Shown: positions 23,401 through 31,336 of the stretch, piece after piece | Layout: each line of letters starts with the position of its first letter | Numbering within the stretch: the first letter of the stretch is position 1 | Assembly (NCBI GenBank): GCA_905215805.1 | Contig: CAJMRL010000024.1 | Location: forward strand, 1 to 47,463 | Direction of reading: 5' to 3' | DNA length: 47,463 nucleotides | Source of the DNA: an uncultured bacterium | GTDB lineage: Bacteria > Bacillota > Clostridia > UBA1381 | The notes under the pieces: generated by a model | What the model saw: the letters and a program-made list of their open reading frames with translations, nothing else | Told to the model about the DNA's origin: nothing | Database searches by the model: none | Position numbers and translations under genes: made by a program

Positions 23401-24458
23401 TACAAATCAAATTCCGCGCAGCTTCCCACATACGTGCTGCCGTTATAAAGATTATCCTTTACCTCAAGCTTTACATATCTGCACTCCGTCGGTGCAAAAA
23501 TTATATCTTTTAATTCATTTTCCTCATCATCCTTTGTATAGCCCATATTGCCCTCGCCTATCGGCGTCCAGCTGCTGTTGTCATCGGAAACGTAGACCGC
23601 GTAAGCCGTAATAACTCCGTTGATGCTTCCGGCAGTATCGTCTTTTTTTCTCGGCGTATACCTTATACCCGAAACGCTCTGTTTTTTACCCATATCTACA
23701 GTCAAATAGACCGGATTTGTATCGGGATCATACTCCGCGGCATTTGACCAGCTTGAATGCCATATAGTACCCGCGTCCCCGTCAAGTACCATTCCCACGC
23801 TGTTTCCGCCTGATGTGGACTGCTGTGAGTTTGTTTGAGCCGTCCAGCCTGTTCTGTCCAAAAGCTCGAACCCGGCGTTCTGCTCAGGAGTCGCCTCGGG
23901 AGTTGCTTCCGGGGTCTTCTCCGGCGGCTGCTCCTGTGACGGAGCGCCATACACTTCAATTTCCGCAATATTTGCATATGTCGAAGTATTTTCATACTTG
24001 ATATACCGGTACGTTCCCTTCACAGAATCATCGCTTACGTCATACCATTTTACAATTGACGCATCCGTCCTGTCTGTAAAGATGCTGTCCGGAACGGAAT
24101 AAAGCTCTGTCCATTGGGAATTATCCAAAGAGCCGTAGAATTTTCCGCCCTTCATTCTTTCCACATATTCCGCCGGCTTATCCGCCGACCTTCCTCCGCG
24201 CGGATAAAAGCTTATCTGAGTCACGTCATATGCCTGACCCAGATCTACCTGACAGTATCCTCCCTCTTTTCCGTCAAAAAACGTGTCCGTGTCTCCATCG
24301 AACGCATTTGTATAAGAACTGCCTCCGTAGCCTTCGCTGCCCGTCTGTGTTTTTCCGTTCAAGTCAATAGCTCCGTCACGCTGCTGCGCGGATGCGGGAA
24401 ATACCAGCGAAGCAGCGCTTAGACATACGGTCAGCAGAAGAGAAATTTGCTTTTTCAT
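20412..24458 (-). CDS. Secreted GH43 enzyme (subfamily 24-like exo-beta-1,3-galactanase) with two F5/8 C domains, 1348 aa
   Basis: The predicted role is removal of galactose from beta-1,3-galactan backbones of type II arabinogalactan. The signal peptide (1-25) ends VFPASAQ. An F5/8 type C domain follows (about 32-172: NAFDGDTDTFFDGKEGGYCQVDLGQAYDVTQISFYPRGG), then a PEATPEATPEQ linker, a second F5/8 C domain (about 200-355), and a helical FIVAR-like spacer (about 360-555). The five-bladed GH43 domain (about 565-920) carries AHGGQIIKQGDTYYWYGE, CYSSKDLKNWTYEG, ERPKVIYNEKNDNYVMWMHLE, GVAVSESPTGPF and FRDMNLFVDGDKKAYLF, the pattern of subfamily 24. A GH95-like region before the end and a C-terminal domain (AFLWDNNMQPVC) follow. 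AAAGGAG lies eight bases before the ATG at 24458, which I prefer to a TTG at 24464. The enzyme fits beside the pectate lyase and GH95 genes. Confidence 0.85.
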   Translation of the reverse strand: MKKQISLLLTVCLSAASLVFPASAQQRDGAIDLNGKTQTGSEGYGGSSYTNAFDGDTDTFFDGKEGGYCQVDLGQAYDVTQISFYPRGGRSADKPAEYVERMKGGKFYGSLDNSQWTELYSVPDSIFTDRTDASIVKWYDVSDDSVKGTYRYIKYENTSTYANIAEIEVYGAPSQEQPPEKTPEATPEATPEQNAGFELLDRTGWTAQTNSQQSTSGGNSVGMVLDGDAGTIWHSSWSNAAEYDPDTNPVYLTVDMGKKQSVSGIRYTPRKKDDTAGSINGVITAYAVYVSDDNSSWTPIGEGNMGYTKDDEENELKDIIFAPTECRYVKLEVKDNLYNGSTYVGSCAEFDLYEYTGDMENHPMKKARERLDGLVEKLNSLSESDIKTGLLEKAEYLKTNGTVDGIESFMSTSSMIADALSWIDEGMDDVYINRIMNMLVENDMSAESVAKAESELQGFYTLGRDAKEKWEQNCGEEYTISDEELDKPLYERALNAIKRAKAKVDSNDGKDYKMLKELVSYMSGKYQYAGYENSFGMNADNCEIIVSNINFTLSNLEKIESGELKTELSNYNSGEMWLDTLGSKISAHGGQIIKQGDTYYWYGEDNKISYPLTTGVSCYSSKDLKNWTYEGIVFKAFDDGTEEQQFTKEFLTDSINGTQGRIERPKVIYNEKNDNYVMWMHLEKDGGYGLSVMGVAVSESPTGPFVWQWYGRPVCDSYVVTDSKHHFFRDMNLFVDGDKKAYLFVSSENNQVMYAIRLNEDYTWIDADDLESSGSTEADIEEGKVIIPDLTKAEEASGGYIAASYTYGKKSFTRYQLAYGGAASLKKKQADGVDVKDENGNQIYISTRPDGKLCIEEYPETGRWARVGQNIAEENREEGKTETIVNNNTILQREAPAPIKIGDKYYLVTSGLSGWYANASLTQTADNILGPWTETGNPMTGDGPENIDGQWDKDANTASSFNSQSTCILQLPDGSYMYMGDRWKNGKYELPDHEGVKASTYVWLPISFEKDMKYGENTLKVRWYDSWSIDDIPVPPEYKPDKPSGEIQFDGTMTTPQYIESEGDTYDFMREYVFDGAYAPYYSDINYKDKLPKITLNEGTKYEFKVKEYAQNGTSTGRGLYFILRNGETDERIGTKTYLQDKVTKTGDKAEETLYFSGDEYKSIVLEMKLFSFDADSKMRVGVSAVPTEYKVTAGEGVQLIGISSGDFVGNGSTVKYEYNGKTYISNPITAPIEIDSSNAELVGTEEGKPTPTDDPSYDGKISISEQNGQVQALYTVNNNDTGEALDAYIAVYTADGKLVSLKKTEVEEGTKELTIELSEGAIYKAFLWDNNMQPVCAYGTYESRGTF

Positions 24459-24489
24459 TTCCAAAACTCCTTTACTTATAATTTTCTAT

Positions 24490-24530
24490 ATTAATTGTAC
24501 CATGAAAAACAATTATATGTAAACTTCAAA
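24490..24530 (-). promoter_or_regulatory. Probable promoter of the GH43 gene
   Basis: On the minus strand TTTACA is followed after 18 nt by TACAAT, about 40-60 bases upstream of the start. It is a moderate match. Confidence 0.4.
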
Positions 24531-24573
24531 TTTTATATATTTTATTATAATTTTAACAAATTCCGCTCAAATC

Positions 24574-24619
24574 GAGACTCCGGACAATAAAATCGGCGCG
24601 CCGGAGTCTCCGGCACGCC
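24574..24619 (-). terminator. Terminator of the polysaccharide operon, with an alternative stem
   Basis: GGCGCGCCGGA (24595-24605) pairs with TCCGGCACGCC (24609-24619) with one mismatch. On the minus strand it is followed by GATTTTATT. GAGACTCCGG (24574-24583) can instead pair perfectly with CCGGAGTCTC (24601-24610). Confidence 0.75.
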
Positions 24620-24634
24620 ATTTACATTATATAT

Positions 24635-25987
24635 TCAGTTATTTTCTATCACCGTTCTGAGATATCGCCTTGTCCATATAAGCTGTATTATTTCATACGG
24701 CAAAACCGCTATAGCGGACGCCAATACCACTCCGGTCCAGCTGCCCATGATACGGCTCAATGCCACAGCCAGCGGAATCATAAGCAAAGCGGCTATGCCC
24801 ATGAATATATTTTGTACCTTAAATTCCGACAATCCGTTGCTTACGCTTGTATTTGCGTTATGCAGCACAAATACCGCATTAAATACCGACATCACAAACG
24901 CGTATTTCATATTGACCTCAATCGCATTTTCGCCGAGCCATATATTGACTGCCGTCTGCATAAAAAACATAAATATTATATCTATAACAAAAGTGCCTAT
25001 TGAAAACAATGTCAAAATATTGTTTATCTTCCTTATCCATATATAATTGCCCTCTGCCTGCTCCTTTGTAACAGCCGACCATATAGGAGTCATAGCGAGC
25101 GCGAATACGGAAGCTATTATATTAAACAGCTTATAATACACCTGATATTCGACCACCGCCTCCGGGCCGGAAAGGCGGGTTATAAGGAAGGAATGAGTCG
25201 ATGAAACGATCATCCACACAGCCTGGAGCCACAGCAGGACAAGCCCGATCCTTAATATATCCTTAGCCTTATCCATTGCAAAATATTTTATTCGTGGGAA
25301 CATGCTTTTAAGCTCTCTTGAAAACACCGCCGCCGTGACTGCCGCAAGCGGTGCATTTGTCGCTATGACATTTACATATGAAAGCGTTATTAAATTTTTT
25401 TCCATTCCCATATCCGGAGCTGCCGCAACATATATAAATATTATGAAATTCTGCAAAAACACAAGCAGATTATTGACCGCCGGCTTCTGTACCGCATACA
25501 ATATACTATTGATAATGCCAAGCACAAATTTGCACATTATTCCCGCAAAAACAATTTTTATACTGACTGATAGCACCGATCTGTCTATTCTTGACGCCTC
25601 GATATTTAGCACTTCATTCCAATTTATCAACGGCTCCGCCATAAAAAATACAATTAAAAGAACCGCAGACAAAATAAAAATCGAAATATATGCAGAGCTT
25701 ATGTATTCTCGCGCACTTTTGAAATCCTTATTTGCAAGAGCAAACGGCAGCTTGTTGCGCAGTCCGTTTCCTATTCCAAGATCAAATACAAGCACCCAGT
25801 TTATTACCGATACAATCGTAAACCATACTCCCAGCACCGCGTCGTCCGCAAAATAGCGCATATATGCGGGGATAGTAAACAAATTCAAAACCATCGACAG
25901 CCCTTTTACCGCAAACGAACCACATATGTTTTTTACAATATTTTTATTGTTTTCGCCTGTATTTTTTATTCTGCTTATTATTGACAT
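24635..25987 (-). CDS. Wzx-type polysaccharide flippase, 450 aa
   Basis: This is a polytopic membrane protein with about 12-14 hydrophobic helices. It begins with a helix-1 pattern typical of the MOP/polysaccharide-transporter superfamily (NICGSFAVKGLSMVLNLFTIPAYMRYF) and has the loop FDLGIGNGLRNKLPFALANKD. Wzx proteins move lipid-linked repeat units from the inner to the outer face of the membrane. It is the last gene of the operon, overlaps the upstream glycosyltransferase by 10 bases, and is followed by the operon terminator. The substrate should be the fucose-containing unit built by the neighbouring enzymes. Confidence 0.88.
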   Translation of the reverse strand: MSIISRIKNTGENNKNIVKNICGSFAVKGLSMVLNLFTIPAYMRYFADDAVLGVWFTIVSVINWVLVFDLGIGNGLRNKLPFALANKDFKSAREYISSAYISIFILSAVLLIVFFMAEPLINWNEVLNIEASRIDRSVLSVSIKIVFAGIMCKFVLGIINSILYAVQKPAVNNLLVFLQNFIIFIYVAAAPDMGMEKNLITLSYVNVIATNAPLAAVTAAVFSRELKSMFPRIKYFAMDKAKDILRIGLVLLWLQAVWMIVSSTHSFLITRLSGPEAVVEYQVYYKLFNIIASVFALAMTPIWSAVTKEQAEGNYIWIRKINNILTLFSIGTFVIDIIFMFFMQTAVNIWLGENAIEVNMKYAFVMSVFNAVFVLHNANTSVSNGLSEFKVQNIFMGIAALLMIPLAVALSRIMGSWTGVVLASAIAVLPYEIIQLIWTRRYLRTVIENN

Positions 25988-27159
25988 AGCTTTCTCCGGT
26001 TATCCGTATACCAATTATTTTTTATAACTTCTGACCTGCTGCAAATCCCGCTGTCAAATATATCAGGATTCCTTATACCTTCAAGCATTTTTTCGATTAA
26101 TACCATAAGCCTTGAAGCCGCCTGTTCCGCATTCCATTCATTTATTATAGTTAAGTAGGCATTCTTTGCTATTTTTTTTGCTATTTGAGGATTATCTATA
26201 AGATATTTTACCTTTATATATAAATCTTCATCATCACCGTTTTGATATATCATCCCATTTTTGCCGTCCTGAATAAGAAACGGAGCTGCACCAACTGCAT
26301 GTGAGGCTACCGCACAACATCCGCTGTTCATAGCTTCATTCAAAACAGCCCCCCATCCTTCATTGAAATCAGAGGTGAAAATAAATATCTGTGCTCTCTC
26401 CATTTCATTTCTTACCTCATGGCTCGTCATTGTACCTTTAAGCTTTACATATCCATTTAATCCGTATTTATCGATCATCAATTGAATATCCTCATACATA
26501 TCTCCATTGCCTATTAAATCCATAGTAAACTGATATCCTTCATCTCGCAGATGTCTTGCCAAATTCACCGCTGATTCAGGATGCTTCAAATCTATAAATC
26601 TTGCGACCCAAATTATATGGTTATTTAATTTCTTATCAATAATACAATTAATATTATCATATTTTCTGATCTCAGGAAAGTATCCCCATTTATATGTGCG
26701 CCCTATTAAGGATCCTGTCTTGGCAAAATCCGCTGCTGCATAAGCGCTTGCACAGAGCATATATAAATTTCTGTATCTGTCATTGCTAAAATAATATTTT
26801 ACAGCTCTAAACGGCAATTCAAGCATATTTTTTTTATTCTTATATTTTCTTTCAGAATATCTTAAAACAAGCTTTCCTCTTTTTAATCTTTCCTTTATCA
26901 GTTTGTCATCAGCTGCGCCTATAATAACTGCATCTGCATTATATGCAAGTTTCTTACAATATTCAAAATCTGCTTTTGTTTTGTATGATTGAATTACATA
27001 GGACGGTTTTTTATCTTCCTCCCAGCCCATTTCTCTTCTTTCTTTTTCAAAAGGCACAGTTTCAACAAAAAAATAATCTCCCTTCGTCAGCTTATACATT
27101 TCATTTGAAAAAGAAGATTGGTGATGATTAAAATAATTCGATATAAAAACAATTCTCAT
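25978..27159 (-). CDS. Glycosyltransferase, GT4-type, 393 aa
   Basis: This is a GT-B fold enzyme with an N-terminal acceptor domain and a C-terminal nucleotide-sugar domain. The latter has IIWVARFIDLKHPESAVNLARHL, FTMDLIGNGDMYEDIQLMI, VKLKGTMTSHEVRNEMERAQIFIFTSDFNEGWGAVLNEAMNSGCCAVAS and the VGAAPFLIQDGKNGMIY segment typical of GT4 enzymes. It adds one sugar to the repeat unit on the inner side of the membrane. The sugar and linkage cannot be read from the sequence. Composition here is more AT-rich than in the promoter-proximal genes. Confidence 0.9.
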   Translation of the reverse strand: MRIVFISNYFNHHQSSFSNEMYKLTKGDYFFVETVPFEKERREMGWEEDKKPSYVIQSYKTKADFEYCKKLAYNADAVIIGAADDKLIKERLKRGKLVLRYSERKYKNKKNMLELPFRAVKYYFSNDRYRNLYMLCASAYAAADFAKTGSLIGRTYKWGYFPEIRKYDNINCIIDKKLNNHIIWVARFIDLKHPESAVNLARHLRDEGYQFTMDLIGNGDMYEDIQLMIDKYGLNGYVKLKGTMTSHEVRNEMERAQIFIFTSDFNEGWGAVLNEAMNSGCCAVASHAVGAAPFLIQDGKNGMIYQNGDDEDLYIKVKYLIDNPQIAKKIAKNAYLTIINEWNAEQAASRLMVLIEKMLEGIRNPDIFDSGICSRSEVIKNNWYTDNRRKLCQ

Positions 27160-27182
27160 ATATTGACCTCTTATTTAATATT

Positions 27183-28487
27183 TTAGCAATTACTGAAGCT
27201 TCTTTTTAATATATTATATCCTGCTCTTATTATAAAATAAAAAACAGAATATACAAACATTCCTCTTATCAAAGGAAACGGGTCATATAAATACCATCTT
27301 GGCGTCATTGCACAAAAATATATAAATATACCGTATTTATAATCACTCATATATAATTTAGCTCTTTTTAATCCAATTCTCATATATCCGTTTACAATAG
27401 CTGCAAACGCACTGCCGCTAAATATATTTACCCATATGTAAAAATACAGAGGAGATACAAACCCATTTAAATGATGGAAAAATTGTTTTACAATAAATTG
27501 GATTCTAATATTACCGTATTCTCCTCCTGCAAAAATATATATAAAATTATATAATAATATCCTCGCCTTATCATCAGCATTAATCCCGTTTGAAATATAT
27601 ACGCTTCCCAAAGCAGGAAAATATGCGCATGTAGCTGTATCAAAAGTCAGCTTATCCCGCTGTATTTTATCGATTACTTTAAATATGCTTTCGATACTAA
27701 GATCAAAATTTGCCCTAAACTCCCCGATACATATCATTGCTATTACAGCCGCCGACATAAGAATAAGTAATTTTATCGGATTTATTTTCTTTATATAATA
27801 TACAGCAAACGCAATTACAGGCGATAGAGCCTCTGCTCTGTTTCCTCCTATAAATATCATCAAACTTGTTACTGTCAAAATCACAAACCAAATATTTCTG
27901 ATTTTTTTATCTCCTCTGCTGTAAATAAGTCCTATTATCATAAAAATACATCTATATTCCAATAAAGGCGACCCGGTAGCTCGTGCCCCGTTTTCTCCCG
28001 GCTTAAATTGTGTAATAAATATTATACTATATACTGCCATACAGCATACAGTAATTAATCTATCTGTATTAGACAACTCATCTCTGGATTTACTGTTATC
28101 TATTATTTCATGATTCACAGCATATTTATTATTCCATATACTAAAAATAAGCATGGTTATTTCAAAAACCAGTATAGTTGTAATCGCTGCTCCGTAAACC
28201 GATTGTTCTGTAATCTGATCATATAAATCATCAAGCCGAATGTTGGGATCAATATATACTCCCATGACAATACTATAATTAGAATATAGTATAAAAAGCA
28301 TTGCTAACAAAATCCCAAAATTATTCCTATATATATAAATTATATATATTGATATAAAAAGGATCAAGATGCAGGTAAGGATCATATCTCCCGAATAATT
28401 TGTTAAAGCATTCATAAATATAATACATGCAGAGAAAATAATAACAATCCACCGGAATACTATATCTAATAAATCTTTTTTTACCAT
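27183..28487 (-). CDS. Wzy-like repeat-unit polymerase, membrane protein, 434 aa
   Basis: About 11-12 hydrophobic helices, with a larger polar loop around residues 225-300 containing FRANFDLSIESIFKVIDKIQRDKLTFDTATCAYFPALG, match O-antigen and capsule polymerases. Those enzymes join lipid-linked repeat units on the outer face of the membrane. Sequence conservation in this class is low, so the call rests on topology, length and position between glycosyltransferases and the flippase. The start has only a weak ribosome binding site (GGAAGCGAG), which may be normal for a mid-operon gene. Confidence 0.8.
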   Translation of the reverse strand: MVKKDLLDIVFRWIVIIFSACIIFMNALTNYSGDMILTCILILFISIYIIYIYRNNFGILLAMLFILYSNYSIVMGVYIDPNIRLDDLYDQITEQSVYGAAITTILVFEITMLIFSIWNNKYAVNHEIIDNSKSRDELSNTDRLITVCCMAVYSIIFITQFKPGENGARATGSPLLEYRCIFMIIGLIYSRGDKKIRNIWFVILTVTSLMIFIGGNRAEALSPVIAFAVYYIKKINPIKLLILMSAAVIAMICIGEFRANFDLSIESIFKVIDKIQRDKLTFDTATCAYFPALGSVYISNGINADDKARILLYNFIYIFAGGEYGNIRIQFIVKQFFHHLNGFVSPLYFYIWVNIFSGSAFAAIVNGYMRIGLKRAKLYMSDYKYGIFIYFCAMTPRWYLYDPFPLIRGMFVYSVFYFIIRAGYNILKRSFSNC

Positions 28488-28527
28488 CTGTCTATATTCT
28501 CGCTTCCATTGAATAATTTTATATCAA

Positions 28528-29517
28528 CTATTTATTAAACAAGCTTAATATACATTTTCGAATATATGAAATTTTTGTAAGCATAACATAAACCTTCGTT
28601 CCTATTTTATACTTCTTTTCATACTTTTCTATTAATTGACCGTATCTTCTAATTGCTTTGCTTTTATCCTGTTCAATAATATTTGATAAAAAATCTTCCA
28701 GTTCTTTATGTTTTTCTTTGACCACCCCCGGAACAAACGCAGGCTGACGCATCATCTCCAAATAGAGCTCATCATCATTATCTATCCTTTTTACCTCTTC
28801 AACAACCTCTTCCCATGATTTAAATTTATGTGCATTTATAAATGCTTTTTCATTAAATTCATCAGCTATATGAGGATTTCCATAATAGATCGGTACCGTT
28901 TTTGCACCGAATGCCTGCATCAATTTCTCGGTCGTATATCCGGGCGTAGAACTGTTTTCAAATGCTATTGAAAATTTATATTTTGTGTTAAATAGGAATT
29001 TATCTTCTACAGGACCTCCTATATTATTATTCCATCCTCCTCCGGAAGCTATTTTTTTATACTTGTCCAGTGTATAAAAAAAATCTTCCCTTTCTCTGCA
29101 TCCGGCTCTTGAAACAACAATGCAGCAAAATCCCTTTTTTTGATCCAAATCCTCCTTTGTAAACTTATGCTTATTCAAAGCTCTTTCAAAGTCTTCTGAA
29201 TAATTATCCCCTGCGTAATATGTATAATCCGGAACTAAATATAATGGGTATCTTAAATATCGGTCACCAAAATTTAACTCATCAAAACCCATGGCATAAT
29301 CGCATAAATTAAAATCAGGGCTAAAATTTTCTGCAGTATAAAAAATTCTAACACACTGGTACTTATAAATTTCGCTGTCAAATCTCGTAAAAAATACATA
29401 ATCCGGACATTTATCTATAATAACTATATATTTTTTCCTAAGAGTGTTTGTAATAAAATTATTCTCATAATCAAAAGACTCCCAAAAGCCGCAAAAATAT
29501 ATTTTTATAGTCTTCAT
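28528..29517 (-). CDS. GT10-family alpha-fucosyltransferase, 329 aa
   Basis: This carries the family's donor-site signature: FSIAFENSSTPGYTTEKLMQAFGAKTVPIYYGNPHIADEF (about residues 182-221), in which the Glu, Asn, Tyr-Thr-Thr-Glu-Lys and Pro-Ile-Tyr residues are the conserved alpha-1,3/4-fucosyltransferase motif. Upstream are VFFTRFDSEIYKYQCVRIFYTAENFSPDFNLCDYAMGFD and RYLRYPLY, also typical. It transfers L-fucose from GDP-L-fucose, probably to GlcNAc or Glc of the growing unit. The GDP-fucose genes (32.6-36.0 kb) are in the same operon, which strongly supports the assignment. GAGAGGAAG precedes the ATG. Bacterial members are best known from Helicobacter and Bacteroides. Confidence 0.92.
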   Translation of the reverse strand: MKTIKIYFCGFWESFDYENNFITNTLRKKYIVIIDKCPDYVFFTRFDSEIYKYQCVRIFYTAENFSPDFNLCDYAMGFDELNFGDRYLRYPLYLVPDYTYYAGDNYSEDFERALNKHKFTKEDLDQKKGFCCIVVSRAGCREREDFFYTLDKYKKIASGGGWNNNIGGPVEDKFLFNTKYKFSIAFENSSTPGYTTEKLMQAFGAKTVPIYYGNPHIADEFNEKAFINAHKFKSWEEVVEEVKRIDNDDELYLEMMRQPAFVPGVVKEKHKELEDFLSNIIEQDKSKAIRRYGQLIEKYEKKYKIGTKVYVMLTKISYIRKCILSLFNK

Positions 29518-29552
29518 TAATACTTCCTCTCTAACTTTAAAATAAAGTTATA

Positions 29553-30716
29553 TCATTTATATAAATCAATATACTTCCTAAAGCATCTTTCCTTATCAAA
29601 CAAAACCCGTTTACTTTCATCGGTCTTGCCCAATCCTTTTTTCATAAGCCTTGCCGCAGCTTCTATATCCCCCTTATCCACCACCGCGCCGCAGCCACGC
29701 GGAACTCCCTCCGGACTTCCACCCGTATTATATGTAACCACGCTCGTGCCGCAGGCGATCGACTCCAGATTTACAGTAGGATAATTATCCTCATATGTAG
29801 CGTTAAAAAACACATCCGCCGCAGAATATATCTCGGCAAGCTCACGCACGGAATTTGTACGCCTTATACCAAGCATATTAGGCTTGAGCCTTTTTATCTG
29901 CTTATCATTAAGCCCCACAAGAACGATCCTGTAATTCTCGTCAAGCATATCCGCCAGTCTCAAAAAATCCTCAAAGCCTTTGCGTGCTGACCACTCTCCC
30001 GCCACTCCCAAAATAATATATTTGTCTTCAAGTCCGTTTCGCCTTCTGAAATCGCTTTGTGTCGGCTTGAATCTATCAAGGTCAATACCGTTATGTATAA
30101 CGACATGCCTGTATTTATTAAGATATGATTGAGAAACTATGCCGTCGAGCCAATTTGATACCGAAACAACAGTCATATCCGGCACACCGCAAAAAAGCTC
30201 CTTTTTTCTCATATAATTCCACCTGCTGCCATCCTTCAGGCTCTTGGGATAGGTATCGAGCTGAGGACAGTCAAAGCAGCCGCTCTTCCACCTGTCACAG
30301 CCGCAAAAATCAAAATAGCAGCAGTGTCCGGTTATTGCCCAGCAGTCATGCAGAGTCCATATAATCTTCTTTCCGCATACCTTTAAATAGTTAAACAAAA
30401 CTTCTATATTAATATAATATCCATGAAGATTATGAAGATGTATAACATCAGGATCATATTCCTTTATTTTATCGATAAGACGAAGCGTTGCCCGCTTTGA
30501 ATAAAATCCTGTTTTATCCGTAAGCCTTGTCATGATCCCGTGAGCGTACACATCGAATTTATTCCCTATGATAATATGAGGAACACCCTCCTCTATTTGA
30601 TTCCTTGCATAAGCTATAGCTCCGTCATGACCGTTTGCCTTAAGCGTCTTATATATATCAACGGCAATCTTTCCAGTGCTTAAATTCCCGAATATATTTA
30701 TCTGTAAGACCCGCAT
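29553..30716 (-). CDS. Glycosyltransferase, GT4-type, 387 aa
   Basis: N-terminal MRVLQINIFGNLSTGKIAVDIYKTLKANGHDG is a Rossmann start with an acceptor-side glycine loop. VIHLHNLHGYYINIEVLFNYL and WTLHDCWAITGHCCYFDFCGCDRWKSGCFDCPQLDTYP give a Cys-rich loop found in a WcaL/colanic-type subgroup of GT4. The C-terminal domain has LGVAGEWSARKGFEDFLRLADML and the donor site DVFFNATYEDNYPTVNLESIACGTSVVTYNTGGSPEGV. The donor sugar is unknown. Confidence 0.9.
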   Translation of the reverse strand: MRVLQINIFGNLSTGKIAVDIYKTLKANGHDGAIAYARNQIEEGVPHIIIGNKFDVYAHGIMTRLTDKTGFYSKRATLRLIDKIKEYDPDVIHLHNLHGYYINIEVLFNYLKVCGKKIIWTLHDCWAITGHCCYFDFCGCDRWKSGCFDCPQLDTYPKSLKDGSRWNYMRKKELFCGVPDMTVVSVSNWLDGIVSQSYLNKYRHVVIHNGIDLDRFKPTQSDFRRRNGLEDKYIILGVAGEWSARKGFEDFLRLADMLDENYRIVLVGLNDKQIKRLKPNMLGIRRTNSVRELAEIYSAADVFFNATYEDNYPTVNLESIACGTSVVTYNTGGSPEGVPRGCGAVVDKGDIEAAARLMKKGLGKTDESKRVLFDKERCFRKYIDLYK

Positions 30717-30772
30717 GCTTACACCTCCAAAGCCTGTGCTTCTCTCTTATGAAATGAATCTCATCTCCGCCG

Positions 30773-31327
30773 TCATTTCAATCTTTTTATCACCCTTGCC
30801 GGATTGCCCGCTATAACGCAGTCGTCCTCAAATTTCCCGCTTACAACAGCACCGGCTCCCACAACGCACCTGTCGCCAAGAACGGTGCCCTTAAGAATAA
30901 TAGCATTACAGCCTATAAAGCAGTCTCTGCCTATAATTATAGGCTCGGCTGATATTGCGCTTTTATCATCCTCTCGGCGTGCGCCGGCGTCTATGGGATG
31001 AAAATCATTGTCAAGTATCTTCGTATTTGCACCTATCAGAGTGTTATCTCCAATTTTTATGCCTTTTCTTGAATATATAACCGCTCCCGATATCCCCACG
31101 TTGTCGCCTATAAATATCTCAGCGCCGGGAATCCTTGTAACAATAATCGTTCTCGAATATAATCCCACAAGATTTGATAAAAAGCTGCTTTTTATGGTAA
31201 CATTCTTCCCTATTTGCAGTCTTGCCCCGCGCTTATTAAAAATAACGGGTACTCCCTTCATAAGGAGTCCTTTTCCATATTTCACGCCTGTAAGCTTTAA
31301 AACACACTTAAACCAATTGCTGTTCAT
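30773..31327 (-). CDS. Left-handed beta-helix acyltransferase (hexapeptide repeat), 184 aa
   Basis: Repeats of the hexapeptide type (for example IGDNVGISGAVIYSRKGIKIGDNTLIGANTKILDNDFHPIDAG, then IIGRDCFIGCNAIILKGTVLGDRCVVGAGAVVSG) build a beta-helix. The DNDFHPI histidine matches the catalytic His of the WcaF/maltose O-acetyltransferase group. It probably O-acetylates a sugar of the repeat unit using acetyl-CoA. The start is the ATG at 31327, behind GAGGTGG; a TTG lies one codon earlier. Confidence 0.9.
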   Translation of the reverse strand: MNSNWFKCVLKLTGVKYGKGLLMKGVPVIFNKRGARLQIGKNVTIKSSFLSNLVGLYSRTIIVTRIPGAEIFIGDNVGISGAVIYSRKGIKIGDNTLIGANTKILDNDFHPIDAGARREDDKSAISAEPIIIGRDCFIGCNAIILKGTVLGDRCVVGAGAVVSGKFEDDCVIAGNPARVIKRLK

Positions 31328-31336
31328 CAAACCACC

